Assembly (NCBI GenBank): GCA_021234155.1 | Contig: JAJEKV010000003.1 | Location: 14,928,386-14,992,385, forward strand | Direction of reading: 5' to 3' | From: Isoetes taiwanensis | Taxonomy: Eukaryota > Streptophyta > Lycopodiopsida > Isoetales > Isoetaceae | Length of the DNA stretch: 64,000 bases | Part shown: positions 10,384-21,545 of the stretch, piece by piece | Layout: each line of letters opens with the position of its first letter | Numbering within the stretch: position 1 is the stretch's first letter | Program-made: the position numbers and the translations under genes | Notes under the pieces: generated by a model | Told to the model about the DNA's origin: nothing | What the model saw: only the letters and a program-made list of their open reading frames with translations | Database searches by the model: none

Positions 10384-11958
10384 TGTAATGCAATTTCTAC
10401 ACTCACCAGTGAGTTTGGAAAACAGATAGAACAGACCTTGACCACGGATCCCGAGTTCCGTGATGTTTGGGACAGTTTGTCTAAGGAAGCTCACACTGAT
10501 AAAGAGCGTGAGGCTTTCCGTTCATATAAGAAAGAAGGCAGATTGTTATATTACAAGGGTAAGTTGTGTGTACCCGAGACTTCAGGAGTGCGTAAACTGA
10601 TTCTCCATGACACGCACAACAGCCTTATAGCTGGACATGCAGGTTTCATGAAAACCTATTTTAAGATCCGCTCCAGTTATTTTTGGCCTTCGATGAAGAA
10701 GGACATTGCCAGGTACATTAAGCAATGTCAGGTGTGTCAGCAAATCAAGGCTGAGCAGTTAAGGATTCCAGGCGAGTTGCAACCTCTGGATGTGCCCAAC
10801 GCTAAGTGGGAAGTGATAACTATGGATTTCATTGTGGGCCTTCCCCGTACTCTTCGTGGCTATGATGCGTTAATGGTAGTGGTCGACAAGTTGTCGAAAA
10901 TGGCTCATTTCTTGCCATGTCGTACCACGGACACCGCCTTCGATACCGCTTTGCTTTTTGCAAAGGAGATCTTCAGGTTGCATGGGATGCCACGAGTTAT
11001 TGTCTCCGACAGGGATCCCAAATTTGTAAGTGCTTTCTGGAAAGATTTCTTTGCTACCATCCAGACCAAGCTTGCCATGAGTACGGCATATCATCCTCAG
11101 ACGGATGGTCAGACAGAACGCACCAATCGTATTATAGAGGATATGCTACGCAGTTATGTGTGGAGTAAGCAATCACAATGGGCTGACTATATTTATCTAG
11201 TTGAGTTTGCCTATAACAGTATGAAACAGGAGTCTTCCAGAATGTCTCCCTTCATGATAAATTATGGTTATCAATGCCTTACTCCAGACACGTGGCATAA
11301 CCCCGTTTCTAAAGTGGAGGTTTCTCAGCAACTCCTCTTGGAAATGCAAGCTCTCGTTGAAGAAGTTCGTGGGTACTTATTAGCGGCACGCAGTCGTCAA
11401 AAGAGTGTTGCAGATAAGCACAGAACCCCACGAGTCTTCCAGGTGGGTGAATCAGTTTGGCTTAAGATTAAGGTAAAACAAGCCAAGCTTAAAATTGGTA
11501 ACTGCAAGAAGTTGGCACCCAGATGGGCTGGGCCGTTCAAGATCACTGAACGTGTTGGGGAACAGGCATATCGCCTCGACTTGCCACCCCGTCTGAAGAT
11601 CCACACGGTCTTTCATGTCAGTCTTCTAAAGCAGCACACCCCAGATCCAGAGGAGATCTTGGATACACACACCCTACTTGAAATGACAGAAGAGCATTTG
11701 GATATAGTCCCTGAAGCTCTTCTTGAACGAGCACATAAGCAGACTCGGAGGACCCAGATGCTGCAATACTTGGTCAAGTGGAAACACTTGCCAGTGGAGG
11801 ATGCTACGTGGGTGATGGAAACAGACCTTGAGAAGCACTATCCGGACTTCATGCGCGAATCTCAAGGCCGCACCATCAACGAAGCTATCAACCCCGCTCT
11901 CGGCGGTAAGCTTCAAGGCTTGATTCGTCGAGAATCAGTAGAGATGCATCATAGTTAA
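10384..11958 (+). CDS. Ty3 integrase with C-terminal chromodomain
   Basis: Open from about 10384 to the stop at 11958 (about 525 codons; no ATG at the front because it is part of pol). Order: HHCC zinc domain (HDTHNSLIAGHAGFMKT...CQVCQQIK); DDE catalytic core (ITMDFIVGLPRT, IVSDRDPKFVSAFW, STAYHPQTDGQTERTNR); GPF-containing C-terminal part (LAPRWAGPFKI); LKIHTVFHVSLLKQH; then a chromodomain (EALLERAHKQTRRTQM, QYLVKWKHLPVEDATW). Chromodomains of chromoviral integrases are known to guide insertion to modified histone H3. The element also encodes an H3-like protein. No breaks seen inside this part. Confidence 0.95.
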   Translation, partial: CNAISTLTSEFGKQIEQTLTTDPEFRDVWDSLSKEAHTDKEREAFRSYKKEGRLLYYKGKLCVPETSGVRKLILHDTHNSLIAGHAGFMKTYFKIRSSYFWPSMKKDIARYIKQCQVCQQIKAEQLRIPGELQPLDVPNAKWEVITMDFIVGLPRTLRGYDALMVVVDKLSKMAHFLPCRTTDTAFDTALLFAKEIFRLHGMPRVIVSDRDPKFVSAFWKDFFATIQTKLAMSTAYHPQTDGQTERTNRIIEDMLRSYVWSKQSQWADYIYLVEFAYNSMKQESSRMSPFMINYGYQCLTPDTWHNPVSKVEVSQQLLLEMQALVEEVRGYLLAARSRQKSVADKHRTPRVFQVGESVWLKIKVKQAKLKIGNCKKLAPRWAGPFKITERVGEQAYRLDLPPRLKIHTVFHVSLLKQHTPDPEEILDTHTLLEMTEEHLDIVPEALLERAHKQTRRTQMLQYLVKWKHLPVEDATWVMETDLEKHYPDFMRESQGRTINEAINPALGGKLQGLIRRESVEMHHS

Positions 11959-12544
11959 CAACAGTTACCGATGATGGGATCACCTTCGTGTTCCTTAGGA
12001 CGTGGTGTACTGTCAATGTGGACACGACCGCGAACTGCTTGTAAAGCATGTAGTTCATAGCCGCATTCATCTTGGCTATAATAGGAACTTGCCCATTCCT
12101 TACGCCGCAATGAATTGCGAACCATAGGCATGATAGGTTCCTTGTAGATAAATTTTCTTTTATTTCTTATAGGGGGTGGACCCTTCAACCACAACCTAAT
12201 TATTTTATCTATATAAACTGACATATTGACATGTGCAGGCCAGTGAGCAGTACGTGACTTGCCCATGTATAGAGGGTTGCTGATGGCCCGACTTTTCCAG
12301 TTTTCATGGTGTTTACATGTAGTTCCGTATTGTTACCCTGCTATTTGATATTGGACTTCGGTCCTTGAACTTGTTGCTTATGATAATCATGTGAACTGCA
12401 CTTCGGTGCTTAAACTGTTTTAAACTTTGAAGTTTTAATATATTACTTTCGCAAATAAGGAATTACCTTCCTTCATAATCTCATTTACTACATTTGTATC
12501 TAACTCCAATGCTGAGGACAGCATTAATTCTAAGGAGGGGAGAA
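11959..12544 (+). other. 3' untranslated region and polypurine tract of the Ty3 element
   Basis: No convincing gene. The last bases (AAGGAGGGGAGAA, 12532-12544) are the polypurine tract directly before the 3' LTR. CTGAGGACAGCATTAATTC just upstream is a typical plant Ty3 sequence for this place. Confidence 0.8.
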
Positions 12545-14304
12545 TGTGACGTTCCAAGTATTTATACGGTATACGTATAAATATATTGACATGTCTCGCA
12601 GTATAGATACGCCACCATGGGGTATGGTAACCTAGGGGGTTGACCTAAAAGGGATTAAATTAGCTATGCTAATTTAATTATTAAGGATAATAACCTATAA
12701 TTAAGGAATTAATATGTAAAAGGGATAATTAAGTTAATTATGGTTTGGGAAGGTGCCACTTGGCCAAAATCGATTGGCTAACATGGTGATGCTAATTGGA
12801 GGCATCAAGGTGGATCACCACCCCCGTATCAGCCATAATTGACCAAGAGGAGCCGAAATTTCCTACCACCTTTGAGGAGCCGAGGTGTCCCTTAAAAAGC
12901 CTTACTTACCCGACCAAAAAGTACCTAAAAAGGTACCCAAGCCTCAACCCACCTTCAACTTTTATATATATTTTGGTCTCCTAGAGCCACCCTTGCCTAG
13001 CACGCACCTTTAGACTGTAAAATAAAAATGAGAGCTAAACGTCAAGTCCCGGGAAGATGGAAGCCCAAACAATAACGGTCCAAACGAGAACTTCGTGGGT
13101 GGCTAGAGTAGCTTGTGAATTCTAGGGTAGCGCCCCTTTTGGGCACTTGTGTGTTGTCTTGTCGGTTCTCTCTGTGTTTTGGTGGTAGGAACTAACCCTT
13201 GGTTGTAAAGGTAAGTTCTCTTTATATATTTTGATTCCGGTTTTGCTCTCAAAGGATGGATTGATAGTTCTTTGCAAAGTCTTACTCGAAATGGGGGAAC
13301 TAAGGGGGTAGAGACCTCCTGAGCTCATGTCCGATAGTATGCTCCTAGATACAGCCACAGAATATTCCCATTAGATGCCTCAGGCACAAGAGCCCACCGA
13401 AGTCGTGGATGCTATGGAGTGACTTAGCACCAAGTAAGGGACACAAGCAGTGAAGGGGGGGTGGGGTCTTGCACGAACATAAAAGGCTCCCCGAGACTCC
13501 TACAAAGGGACTAGGCCTAATAGCCGCCCGCTGAGCTAGGGCGCGATCCAGGCGGGTATGGGTCCGACACTCCGTCGGGTACAGAGGTGTGACCCGCATG
13601 GGCATCCCGTACTTTGAGTAGATTTAGGGCTTGTGTAAATCGGTGCGGATGCGGGGTGGGCCGATGCGGCACGTATTCTCTAGTCCACCCATGGAACCAT
13701 TGTGATCCTGGAAGGGGACGCTTCCCCGACCTGCCTCATCGGACGGGGCTTCATGAACCCTGTAGTAGGCTCGTGGGGTGATACCTTGAGTCCAAGTGGT
13801 CCTGAAGGCTATAGTGATGCCATAGCATGATTCACTCATCCGCAGTGTGTGCACAGGAGGGGCGGATGGAGCGGACAACCCTAGCCGATGTTCTATGCCA
13901 GCCAACGCCATGTCAAGACTCGGTCTGCTGATCTCTTGAGACCTAGCCGTCAGTCGATTCTCACTGGAGTCTGAGCCGGGGTAGAACCATGGGTTTGGGG
14001 TGTTTTCCTTAGTATTAAATGCATATTCTTTGTTGTTGTCACTTGGATGGATGTGCCACCCCTCGTGGTGGTAAATTATGATATGATTATGCTGTGTGCT
14101 AACCTTGTATTCACGCTTCCGCGACGTAGGAGCCCCATTGAAGGCATGGGTCGAATGACCCCTCTGTGTCCTTCACTTGAGCGTCTTATTATAGATGGCC
14201 CGAGTTAGACAGAGGGCACTGCTCATGGTAAGTTGGTTGCCATGGGAGGGGAAAGTCCCCGTATGTATACGTCCGAGGGTCGTATATGTTCAGGGAGCGT
14301 CACA
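12545..14304 (+). repeat. 3' LTR of the Ty3 chromovirus
   Basis: 1760 bp, TGTGACGTTCC to GAGCGTCACA. It differs from the 5' LTR mainly at 12853-12984, which holds unrelated sequence including TTTTATATATATTTTGG, a TATA-like stretch missing from the 5' LTR. Scattered small differences elsewhere show the copy is not very recent. Confidence 0.95.
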
Positions 14305-14309
14305 GGATC
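14305..14309. repeat. Target-site duplication of the Ty3 element, right copy
   Basis: GGATC, identical to 2975-2979; Copia RNase H sequence resumes at once. Confidence 0.93.
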
Positions 14310-15432
14310 CTTTTGCTTCATACGTAGTTCTGCCAATAATCTCTTACTCCAGATAAGTTCCTTAGCAACTAGAGTTGTGCCAGCATTCTCTGCCTCAGTC
14401 GAGGACATTGCTATTGAATGCTGCTTTTTGCACTTCCATGATACAAGTCCTCCTCCAAGCATTAATACAAAGCCACTAGTGGATCTTTTTTCATCCAAAT
14501 CTCCTCCCCAATCAGTATCACAAAAAGCATCTAATTCCAGATTTTCAAGAATTAAAAACGAAACCATAACCTCTGATGCCCTTTAAGTATCTTAATATTC
14601 CTTTTGCAGCCAACTACTGACATCTACATGGATTGCTGCTATATCTGCTAAGAACATTAACTGCAAATATTATATCTGGTCTGATACTATTTGAGAGATA
14701 TGAAAGACATCCAATGGACTCTCTATATGGTACTATCTTCATTTCTTGTTCGTCTTCAACTGAATTTATCAATGTTTTGGTCTCGAGATAATACTAATAT
14801 CTTGTGTTCTTTCTCTTGTTACTTCTACACATAAAAATTTCTTCAAGCATCCCAAGTCTGTCATTCTGAATATGTCTCTAAGGATTGATTTACATGTAAG
14901 TAAAATATCATTATTGCTTGTCACCATAATATTATCATTCTATAAAATCCCCTCCAAGTTAAAAGAGATAAATATTACCATCATCCTCAAGCTTTATAAA
15001 TCCATCTTCTTTAAGAATGAATCCAATACACAAGTACCATTGTCTAGGTGATTGTTTTAAACCATATACTGCTCATTCTAATTTCCATACCTTGTCCCTT
15101 CCTTGTTCAAAACTAGGTGTGCTTCATCTAAATTTCTTCTTCCAACCTTGCATTTAGGAATGCAATACTTACATCCATATGATGAACTAAATTTCTAGCA
15201 TTTGCCATGGCCAAACATGTAATACTTGTAATCTTGACAAGAGGAGAGAATGTATCCTCATAGTCAATACCATACTTCTGGATATATCCTGTACAAATAA
15301 TCTTACCTTATATTTAGGTTTGTCCCCTATAGCTCCTTGCTTGATCTTATAGATCCATTTGCATCCAACAATACTTTTGTCTTTTGGTTTGTCAACAAGC
15401 TTATAAGTTCCTGATCTATTGAAAGACTCCAT
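14310..15432 (-). pseudogene. Copia reverse transcriptase and RNase H remnants
   Basis: Minus strand. RT begins SGTYKLVDKPKDKSIVGCKWIYKIK, the Copia block before the RT fingers, and continues in broken frames to about 14600. RNase H then reads LDAFCDTDWGGDLDEKRSTSG, SWKCKKQHSIAMSSTEAE and KELIWSKRLLAELR, the standard Copia motifs with D and E residues present. It is cut after KQKDPVT by the Ty3 insertion and continues at 2974. Many stops and frame changes show it is dead. Confidence 0.9.
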
Positions 15433-16062
15433 TTCTTATGTCTTTGGCTCATCACTATTAAACCTTATGAATATCTTTTGGAGTATTATCTTCTAATGTA
15501 GCCAGTAATTCTACAATATCAACTTCATGAAAGCTTACATTTTTCTTGTTGCAAACTTTTACTTGTACCCATGACATTTCTACCAAATAACTCAGTATTT
15601 ACCTTTGCTTCTCTTGTAATATTTGAGCTTGAATCCTCCTTATCTTTGATGGTTTTGTTATTTGTGAGTTTTCCATCATTATCATGTGTTGTCTCCATAT
15701 TGTCACTCCCTTCTTGTAAGGGACCCGCAACATTATCATATGTTCGAGCATCTTCCTCTTCATCTAGTGTGTATCCCTTTTTTTCCATTTTCATAGTGTT
15801 GATTTTTTTTATTACAGTTTTGTAGCCTCGACATTTGCTCTCTCTTATAAATCAAAGTTGCATCAAACAACACATCCCTACTTATGACAATTTTTCTTTT
15901 GGCTAGATCATATATGCTATAGGCTTCTGAATTCTCATCATACCCAACGAGATAAGTAATCCTTGACCTGTCGTCGAGCTTCAACCTATGCTCCTCTGAA
16001 ACATGAGTAAATGCTCGGCATCCATATAATGTGTATTTGTCATAGCCAGTGCCCCTGACCAC
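15433..16062 (-). pseudogene. Copia linker between integrase and RT
   Basis: Minus strand: YGCRAFTHVSEEHRLKLDDRS, YLVGYDENSEAYSIYDLAKRKI and VISRDVLFDAT are the Copia integrase C-terminal block (Y.G..A..HV....R.KLD.RS, ...V.F.E). An acidic linker follows with several frame breaks (DEEEDARTYDN, EGSDNMETTHDNDG). Confidence 0.85.
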
Positions 16063-17278
16063 AACATTTCAGGCACATATCCATTTATATTGAAGGTAAT
16101 ATATTCTGGATTTGGACTGCAGCACAAACAAGCTCTTCCCATAAAAAGTTTGATAAACCTGTATGCTTCAACATTGATCTTATATCATTCAGGATAGTTG
16201 GATTCTTCCTTTTGGCTACTCCATTTTGTTGAGGTGTGCTAGTAAGTTGCCTCTTAATTCCATGCTCTAAGTTGTACTTCTTGAACGCATTTGATAAATA
16301 TTCACCACCTCTGTCTGAACGAATGCACTTTATCCTTTTTCTTTCTAACTCAACCTCCTTAGAAAAATACTTGAATACTTCAAAGGCTTGATATTTTACT
16401 CTTAAAAAATAAACTTTGGTCCTTCTACTGATATCATCAATAAAAATAACACATATTTCAATTAATGCTCCTGACATTTAATGGACCACAAAGATCCATG
16501 TGAATAAAATCCAAAATTCTCTTTGACCTCTTGAATGATCTTTCAAATGGAAACTTTGTATGTTCTATTAACATACAACTAATACACGAGACATTTTCAA
16601 CAACTTTCTCTTCTGATGATTTGATAGCCCTTCTTTTGTCATCGTTTCTAAGTTTTTGAAACTTGTATGACATAGTCTGCCATGCCAAACACTCAAATTT
16701 CCAACACTTAAGGTATTCATCAAAGGGAAATATTTTTTAATGCAATCCAAAAAGATTACCTACACGTTTGCCAACAAATTTGATTTCATTATCCATAAAA
16801 TAGTATATCAAAGGTCGTCAAATAGAACCTTATATCCCAAATCTACCAAATGGCTTATTGAAATCAAATTTCTTATGAGACTAGGAACACACATGTATAT
16901 CTTTAAGCTTCACACCTTTACCATCTAAAACAAACAACTCTAAGACACGAACATCATGAACTTGTTGCGGCTCTCCATCGCCAAGCTTGACAAAGTCTCC
17001 CCTCTTTCCATCACACTTTTCAAAGCATCCATGTGCTAATTATTGTCTTTTTTTTTCTCTACTATCTAATACCAACATGCATCATTGTTATTTATAGTTT
17101 TCCTAGTAATAGACAAAAGGTTAGGTCCACTTATCTCTGCAGTCTCATTATCCTTGATTGGCAGCTTTTCTTCTTCTATTTCTTGAGTAAGATACAGTGT
17201 TAACAGTGTTGTATTACTAACTACTCCCTCTTGTCTGTTGTAATGTCTTTCTCTTCCTTCCATATTTGCATTATGTCC
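16063..17278 (-). pseudogene. Copia protease region, pre-integrase and integrase
   Basis: Minus strand, 17278 to 16063. A degraded segment gives MLKCDGKRGDFVKLGDGE and VRVLELFVLDGKGVKLKDIHVC; the pre-integrase motif is WHGRLCHTSFKNL; the zinc part is CISCMLIEHTKFPF; the integrase core is DFIHMDLCGPLN, FIDDISRRTKVYF, RSDRGGEYLSNAFKKY and STPQQNGVAKRKNPT. The last motif normally reads NGVAERKN, so the third catalytic acidic residue is replaced by lysine here. Several frame breaks. The element is interrupted at 17278 by a LINE and resumes at 19497. Confidence 0.9.
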
Positions 17279-19496
17279 TTCCGGCAAGTCACTGATCCCA
17301 CCTCCCGCCCACAGGCCATCAGTCAATACCGCTCCTTTCTCAAGAAAAGAAAGCCATATGCCTCGCAGAGCATCAGCAACAGATGTTTGGTCTCCTGAAT
17401 CGGCACCCCAAGACATTCTGGAGAAGTTCTTGAGCAAGACTGCACAGCTTACAGGCAACATCACCTCGGAGCAATGGGTACAGTACTTACAACAGCTTTA
17501 CGACCCGCTCGGGGGCCGGACACCAGTCCCTCTACAGATAGGCATGGATCTGGTCATCACAGAGGGGGATGTCATCATGGGCCTACAACGTCTAGCTAAT
17601 GGGAAGGCAGCAGATTTAGATGGCATGCAGGCGGAACTTCTGAAATGGGCTGGGCCTCCACTGGTGCCTGTCCTCACGGCATTGTTCAATAAAGCATTGC
17701 AAGAAGGCTTCCCTCCACAGTGGACCACTAGTAGAGTTGTGCCCATATACAAGGCAGGGGACCCTCAATGCCCAGCCAACTACCATACTATTATGGTCAG
17801 CTCTCTCTTTGCAAAACTGTTGGCTAGCATCCTTGAGCAGCGGTTGACAATATGGGCAGAGGAGGCAGATGTGCAAGCTCTTACACAGGCAGGTTTTCGG
17901 CTGGGGACCCCCCTTGACTTGCAGAATGCAGTATATAGGCTATAGGAGGCATGTTCAGGCCGTATCACATCGTCAGGATGGCCGGTAATCAGTAGTATTG
18001 GAGTGCGTCAGGGTTGCCCCCCCTCCCCCACACTCTTTGGCCTATACATTGACCAACTGGAGGATTAGCGGTGCGGGCGTCCATCTCATGCATCACACAA
18101 TCTGGCAACTCATATATGCTGACGATGTCAACTTCCTGGCCTATACTCCAGAGGACATGCAACGTCACCTGGATGCTCTTGGCACTTTTTGCCGATTCAC
18201 TGGCATGCGAGTTAACTTGGCCAAAACTAGGGTGCTGCTAGTTTCATCATCCCGTCAGCCAAGGCTTCCCTCATTCACTTACCAGGACAAGATGTAGAGG
18301 TGGGCTCCGACCTACAAGTACTTGGGGATCGAAGTTCTCAACTACCACCCATTGGTATGTCCCATCGGGTTGCGGGGTCATGGCGGGGTTGGAAAGCACT
18401 ATATGCCATGCGAAACAACCACCACAAAGGCGAGTTGTATGCCCGGGGCCACCAAATACACTTGTTTTGGGCCTTGCTCGAGCCGGGTCCTTTGTATGGG
18501 GCGTATGTGGGGTCCAAAGATATCCCTCAAAGACTTGGAATGACCTCGAGCAGGTGCAAAAGGCCTTCTTGGCACGAGCCCTTGGGGTGAAGTCCACAGT
18601 TCCATACTAGATCCTACTACAGGAGACAGGCTTTCTACCCCTTCAACGGGCTGCATTGGAACGCCATATCATTTACTTCCAGAAGGTGGTCGCTATGGCT
18701 GATACACGTTTGCCCAACCTTGCTTCGGCCATGGCGATGGGTCCCCAATGCCTGAAATCCTGCTGGAAGGACAAGCAAGCTCAGTGGTTCTCACGCTGGG
18801 GTGTACAAGCAAACAGATGCGTACATATAAGGACAAAGAAAGATCACAAGGCACTTAAGTTGTACCTAGACGCTACTTTCCCTTCGCAAGCTCGGGATGC
18901 AGATGCTCTGACACACGTTAAGCTGGCACACTATCAGCAGCAAGTCAATCCTAGGCTCACGAGAGGCCCACACCAGTACTTGTACACCCAGCTGCCCATG
19001 AAGAAGCGCAGACTTATAGCTTCCATTCGCACGGGTGCACATCGCCTCCGCATTGAAACAGGACGTTGGGCTCGGGAAGCACGAGAGCAAAGGCTTTGTC
19101 AGTGTTGCCACCAGGGTGCCAATTGAGGATGAATGTCATGCCCTCCAGATCTACCCAGCGTTTGCCCATATCCGAGAGCGATATGTTCGATTACTAGTGC
19201 CTGGCCAGCCGTTGCATCAGTTATTGACTACGGCGTCAGTGGGTTTGTTGGGGTCATACCTCCAGGAGGTTATGGATGCACGGACTCAGTTGTGTCCTTC
19301 GGGACAGTATTGAACTGTCCTATACAATTGTAAAGCGTACCAGCATACTTATTATTGCTAAGGTTTTTCCCTCGAAAACCCCTCGGGGCGGGGGTTTTTT
19401 AATCCTGTCAGTAATACGCATGCTGCTCTCTTTTTTGTTTGGGTCCCATAGGCCAATCGATCTCCGTGGGCGCTAAAAAATCTATTCTATTCTTTT
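17279..19496 (+). mobile_element. 5'-truncated LINE (family A) with an internal deletion in RT
   Basis: It starts in the pre-RT region (FRQVTDPTSRPQAISQY, frame broken near 17370), then GNITSEQWVQYLQQLYDP, LANGKAADLDGMQAELLKW, WTTSRVVPIYKAGDPQCP and TQAGFR. Directly after TQAGFR the sequence jumps to LQNAVYRL. The catalytic segment with FVDFTKAFD, present in the relative at 1-937, is missing (roughly 65-70 codons). GVRQGCPPSPTLFGLYI follows, then the second catalytic block in a shifted frame near 18119 (YADD), the post-RT region (LERHIIYFQKV, MKKRRLIASIRTGAHRLRIETGRW) and a zinc motif (CQCCHQG...ECHALQ). The 3' UTR has the G-rich hairpin, GGGTCCCATAGGCC and a TCTATTC tail. It is inserted in Copia gag. 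Confidence 0.9.
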
Positions 19497-19564
19497 CCCC
19501 TTTTGGAGCTTGAGCACTTATTACAAAGTGCCCCTTTCCATCACACTTGGAACATTCCACTTCA
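19497..19564 (-). pseudogene. Copia gag zinc-knuckle fragment between two LINEs
   Basis: Minus strand reads VECSKCDGKGHFVISAQAPKG, a C-x2-C-x4-H zinc knuckle whose last cysteine is changed. It joins on the far side of the LINE to HNANMEGRERHYNRQ (17270-17220), so both LINEs hit the same gag within about 70 bp. Confidence 0.7.
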
Positions 19565-20022
19565 GCGCTGTCAACAGGGCGCCATTGAGGATGAAAGTCA
19601 CGCCCTCCAGGCATGTCCGGCGTACGAGCATATCCGGGCTCGGTATGCTCGGTTAGTTGTGCCCCATCAGGCCCTGCATGAGCTACTGAGCACGGCCTCT
19701 GTAGGCTTGTTGGGATCGTACCTCCGGGAGGTAATGGATACGAGGACTCAGTTATGCTCCCCTGTCCGACATTAACCTCAGCTGTACTTGTGATTATGTA
19801 TATAATCAGGTAAGATGTCAAAGATCCTTATTGCTACTAAGGTTTTCCCCTAAAACCCTTCTGGGGGGTTTTAATCCTCGTAGTAATAATACTTGCTCTC
19901 TCTCTTTGTACTTGGGTCCCATAGGCCAGTTGGTCTCCGTGGACGATAAAATCATATTCTATTCTATTCTATTCTATTCTATTCTATTCTATTCTATTCT
20001 ATTCTATTCTATTCTATTCTAC
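19565..20022 (+). mobile_element. Severely truncated LINE (family A) with (ATTCT)n tail
   Basis: It begins at the C-terminal zinc motif (CQQGAIEDESHALQACPAYEHIRARY), ends the protein at TQLCSPVRH, then has the shared 3' UTR: CCCCTAAAACCCTTCTGGGGGG hairpin, GGGTCCCATAGGCCAGTTGGTCTCCG and an ATTCT repeat (about 19954-20022, some 14 units). Confidence 0.9.
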
Positions 20023-20824
20023 TTCTTTAATTTTAGGAGAGTATTTTGCAAAGAAAATAAGGACCTATCTTACCTTTTCCTTTTATCATCATTTCGATAT
20101 CTTGAGCTGACTCCATGAAATTTGCCCCTTCTAGTAAATAAGATTTCTAAATTTTTTGAGCCATCCTCTTCAAACACCTTTTGCTCCATCTTTGTTCTTA
20201 TCATTTCTTCAGCAACTTCTCTAGTTTTGCCACATTTTTTATAAGAGTAGTGAGCTGCCCCTTGACTCCAATAACACTTGCAACATGGAGAACCTTTTGT
20301 TGTTTAGTCAAAAATATTGTTGCCCCTTCAAGATCGACTACCACATTATCAAATCTAGAAAAGAAATCAATCAAATCATCATTCTCTCTGATTCTAAGCT
20401 TCCTTGATTTTTATTTAAAACCTCAATCTGTGATGACGTTTTCTCCTCAAAATTTTAAGCATATTTCTATGTATCATTTGGACTCTTACTTCTAACCTTT
20501 GGAAGTTTAGAGGGACTAACCTTGCTTGTTAGAATCGCATATGCTTATTTTATCTTCGTTACATTAGCAATTGCACTCAAAATAACAATTGTCTCACTTG
20601 TAGCAAAAGCATCGGCACCAGTAGAATCTGCATCAGCTGATTCTTGCCTTGCATTTGATGTTGAAGTTGCTGAAATATAAGTTTTACGATTACCTTTACC
20701 ACTTACCTGCTCTCAAAGATTTTCATTTTCCAATATACTTTTGACTTGTTCCTTCCAAATCTAAACGCTTGAGCCTTCCTAATAAATTTAATGCCACTTA
20801 GGAGAGTTGTCAGAACCTGCTAGA
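20023..20824 (-). pseudogene. Probable Copia gag N-terminal region
   Basis: Located where Copia gag should lie, between the zinc knuckle and the right LTR. The best open piece on the minus strand (about 20420-20212) reads LRIRENDDLIDFFSRFDNVVVDL and VIGVKGQLTTLIKNVAKLEKLL, helical and charged, with no motif I can name. Placement rests on position. Confidence 0.4.
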
Positions 20825-21545
20825 CATGATGAGATTGCATGATACAAATTAACTAGCTAAAATTGTGTAGGAATTAATAACTTATTTATTTTAACTTTGG
20901 AACTTCCAAACCTTCTACTATTGCAAATTCTCAACATGACAACAAATCCAATGGTACACTCGAAAATCACTGTTCAAATTGTATTGACTAAAACAATGTT
21001 CATTCTTTGACTATACTTCTGGCTTCACAACTAGGTTTAAAATGGTTCCTCCCCAAGCGCATCGCAATCAGCCAATATATGTTTCTTATGCACTTGCAAT
21101 CATCTGTATTCGTCCCCTTCAATTTATTATGTAATTTTTCCATCGAGTTGTCGAGTATCATAGTATATTTCAAACGACATTTTCTGTGCAATTTTCATTG
21201 GTCCATTTAACATTAGGCTTTTAGCAACATTCTAAATATTATTCAATATTTTATGTAGGCCATGCCTAAAAAAAGTTCACACCTCCATTGTGAGTTATCT
21301 TCTACATGTTTATAGGAAAAAAGAATCCCAATCTCTTATATATCAACATCTGCACAACTTACTAGGGAAGATAAAATCCTTGTATGATTCACATCTGTAA
21401 GACTTGATAGGGAATATAAAATCTATGTACTATTCTATGCTTTTTAGGCATGTCAAAACACACCTTGTACAATTTAATGCTTCTGTATGCTCAGATGCCT
21501 AAACCTTATAACTTCAATTGTGAATATCTACCTACATATTAAACG
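20825..21545 (-). repeat. Right Copia LTR (5' LTR of the minus-strand element), incomplete
   Basis: 21315-21540 is a diverged direct copy of 975-1200. The LTR probably starts near 20825 and is cut at about 21545 where Ty3 RT sequence begins. No primer-binding site could be fixed. Confidence 0.5.

Larger units (their letters stand above)
2980..14304 (+). mobile_element. Ty3 chromovirus carrying a histone H3-like gene
   Basis: Complete 11.3-kb LTR retrotransposon. Order: 5' LTR, primer site, leader, H3-like frame, frame of unknown function, gag, protease, RT, RNase H, integrase, chromodomain, polypurine tract, 3' LTR. Flanking GGATC duplications and TG...CA LTR ends fix its borders. Pol is damaged (a 4-bp duplication in RT and further frame breaks near 7540 and 10370), so this copy is probably not autonomous. 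The H3-like frame is open throughout. It interrupts the RNase H of a Copia element and is therefore the younger of the two. The C-terminal chromodomain places it among chromoviruses. Confidence 0.95.
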
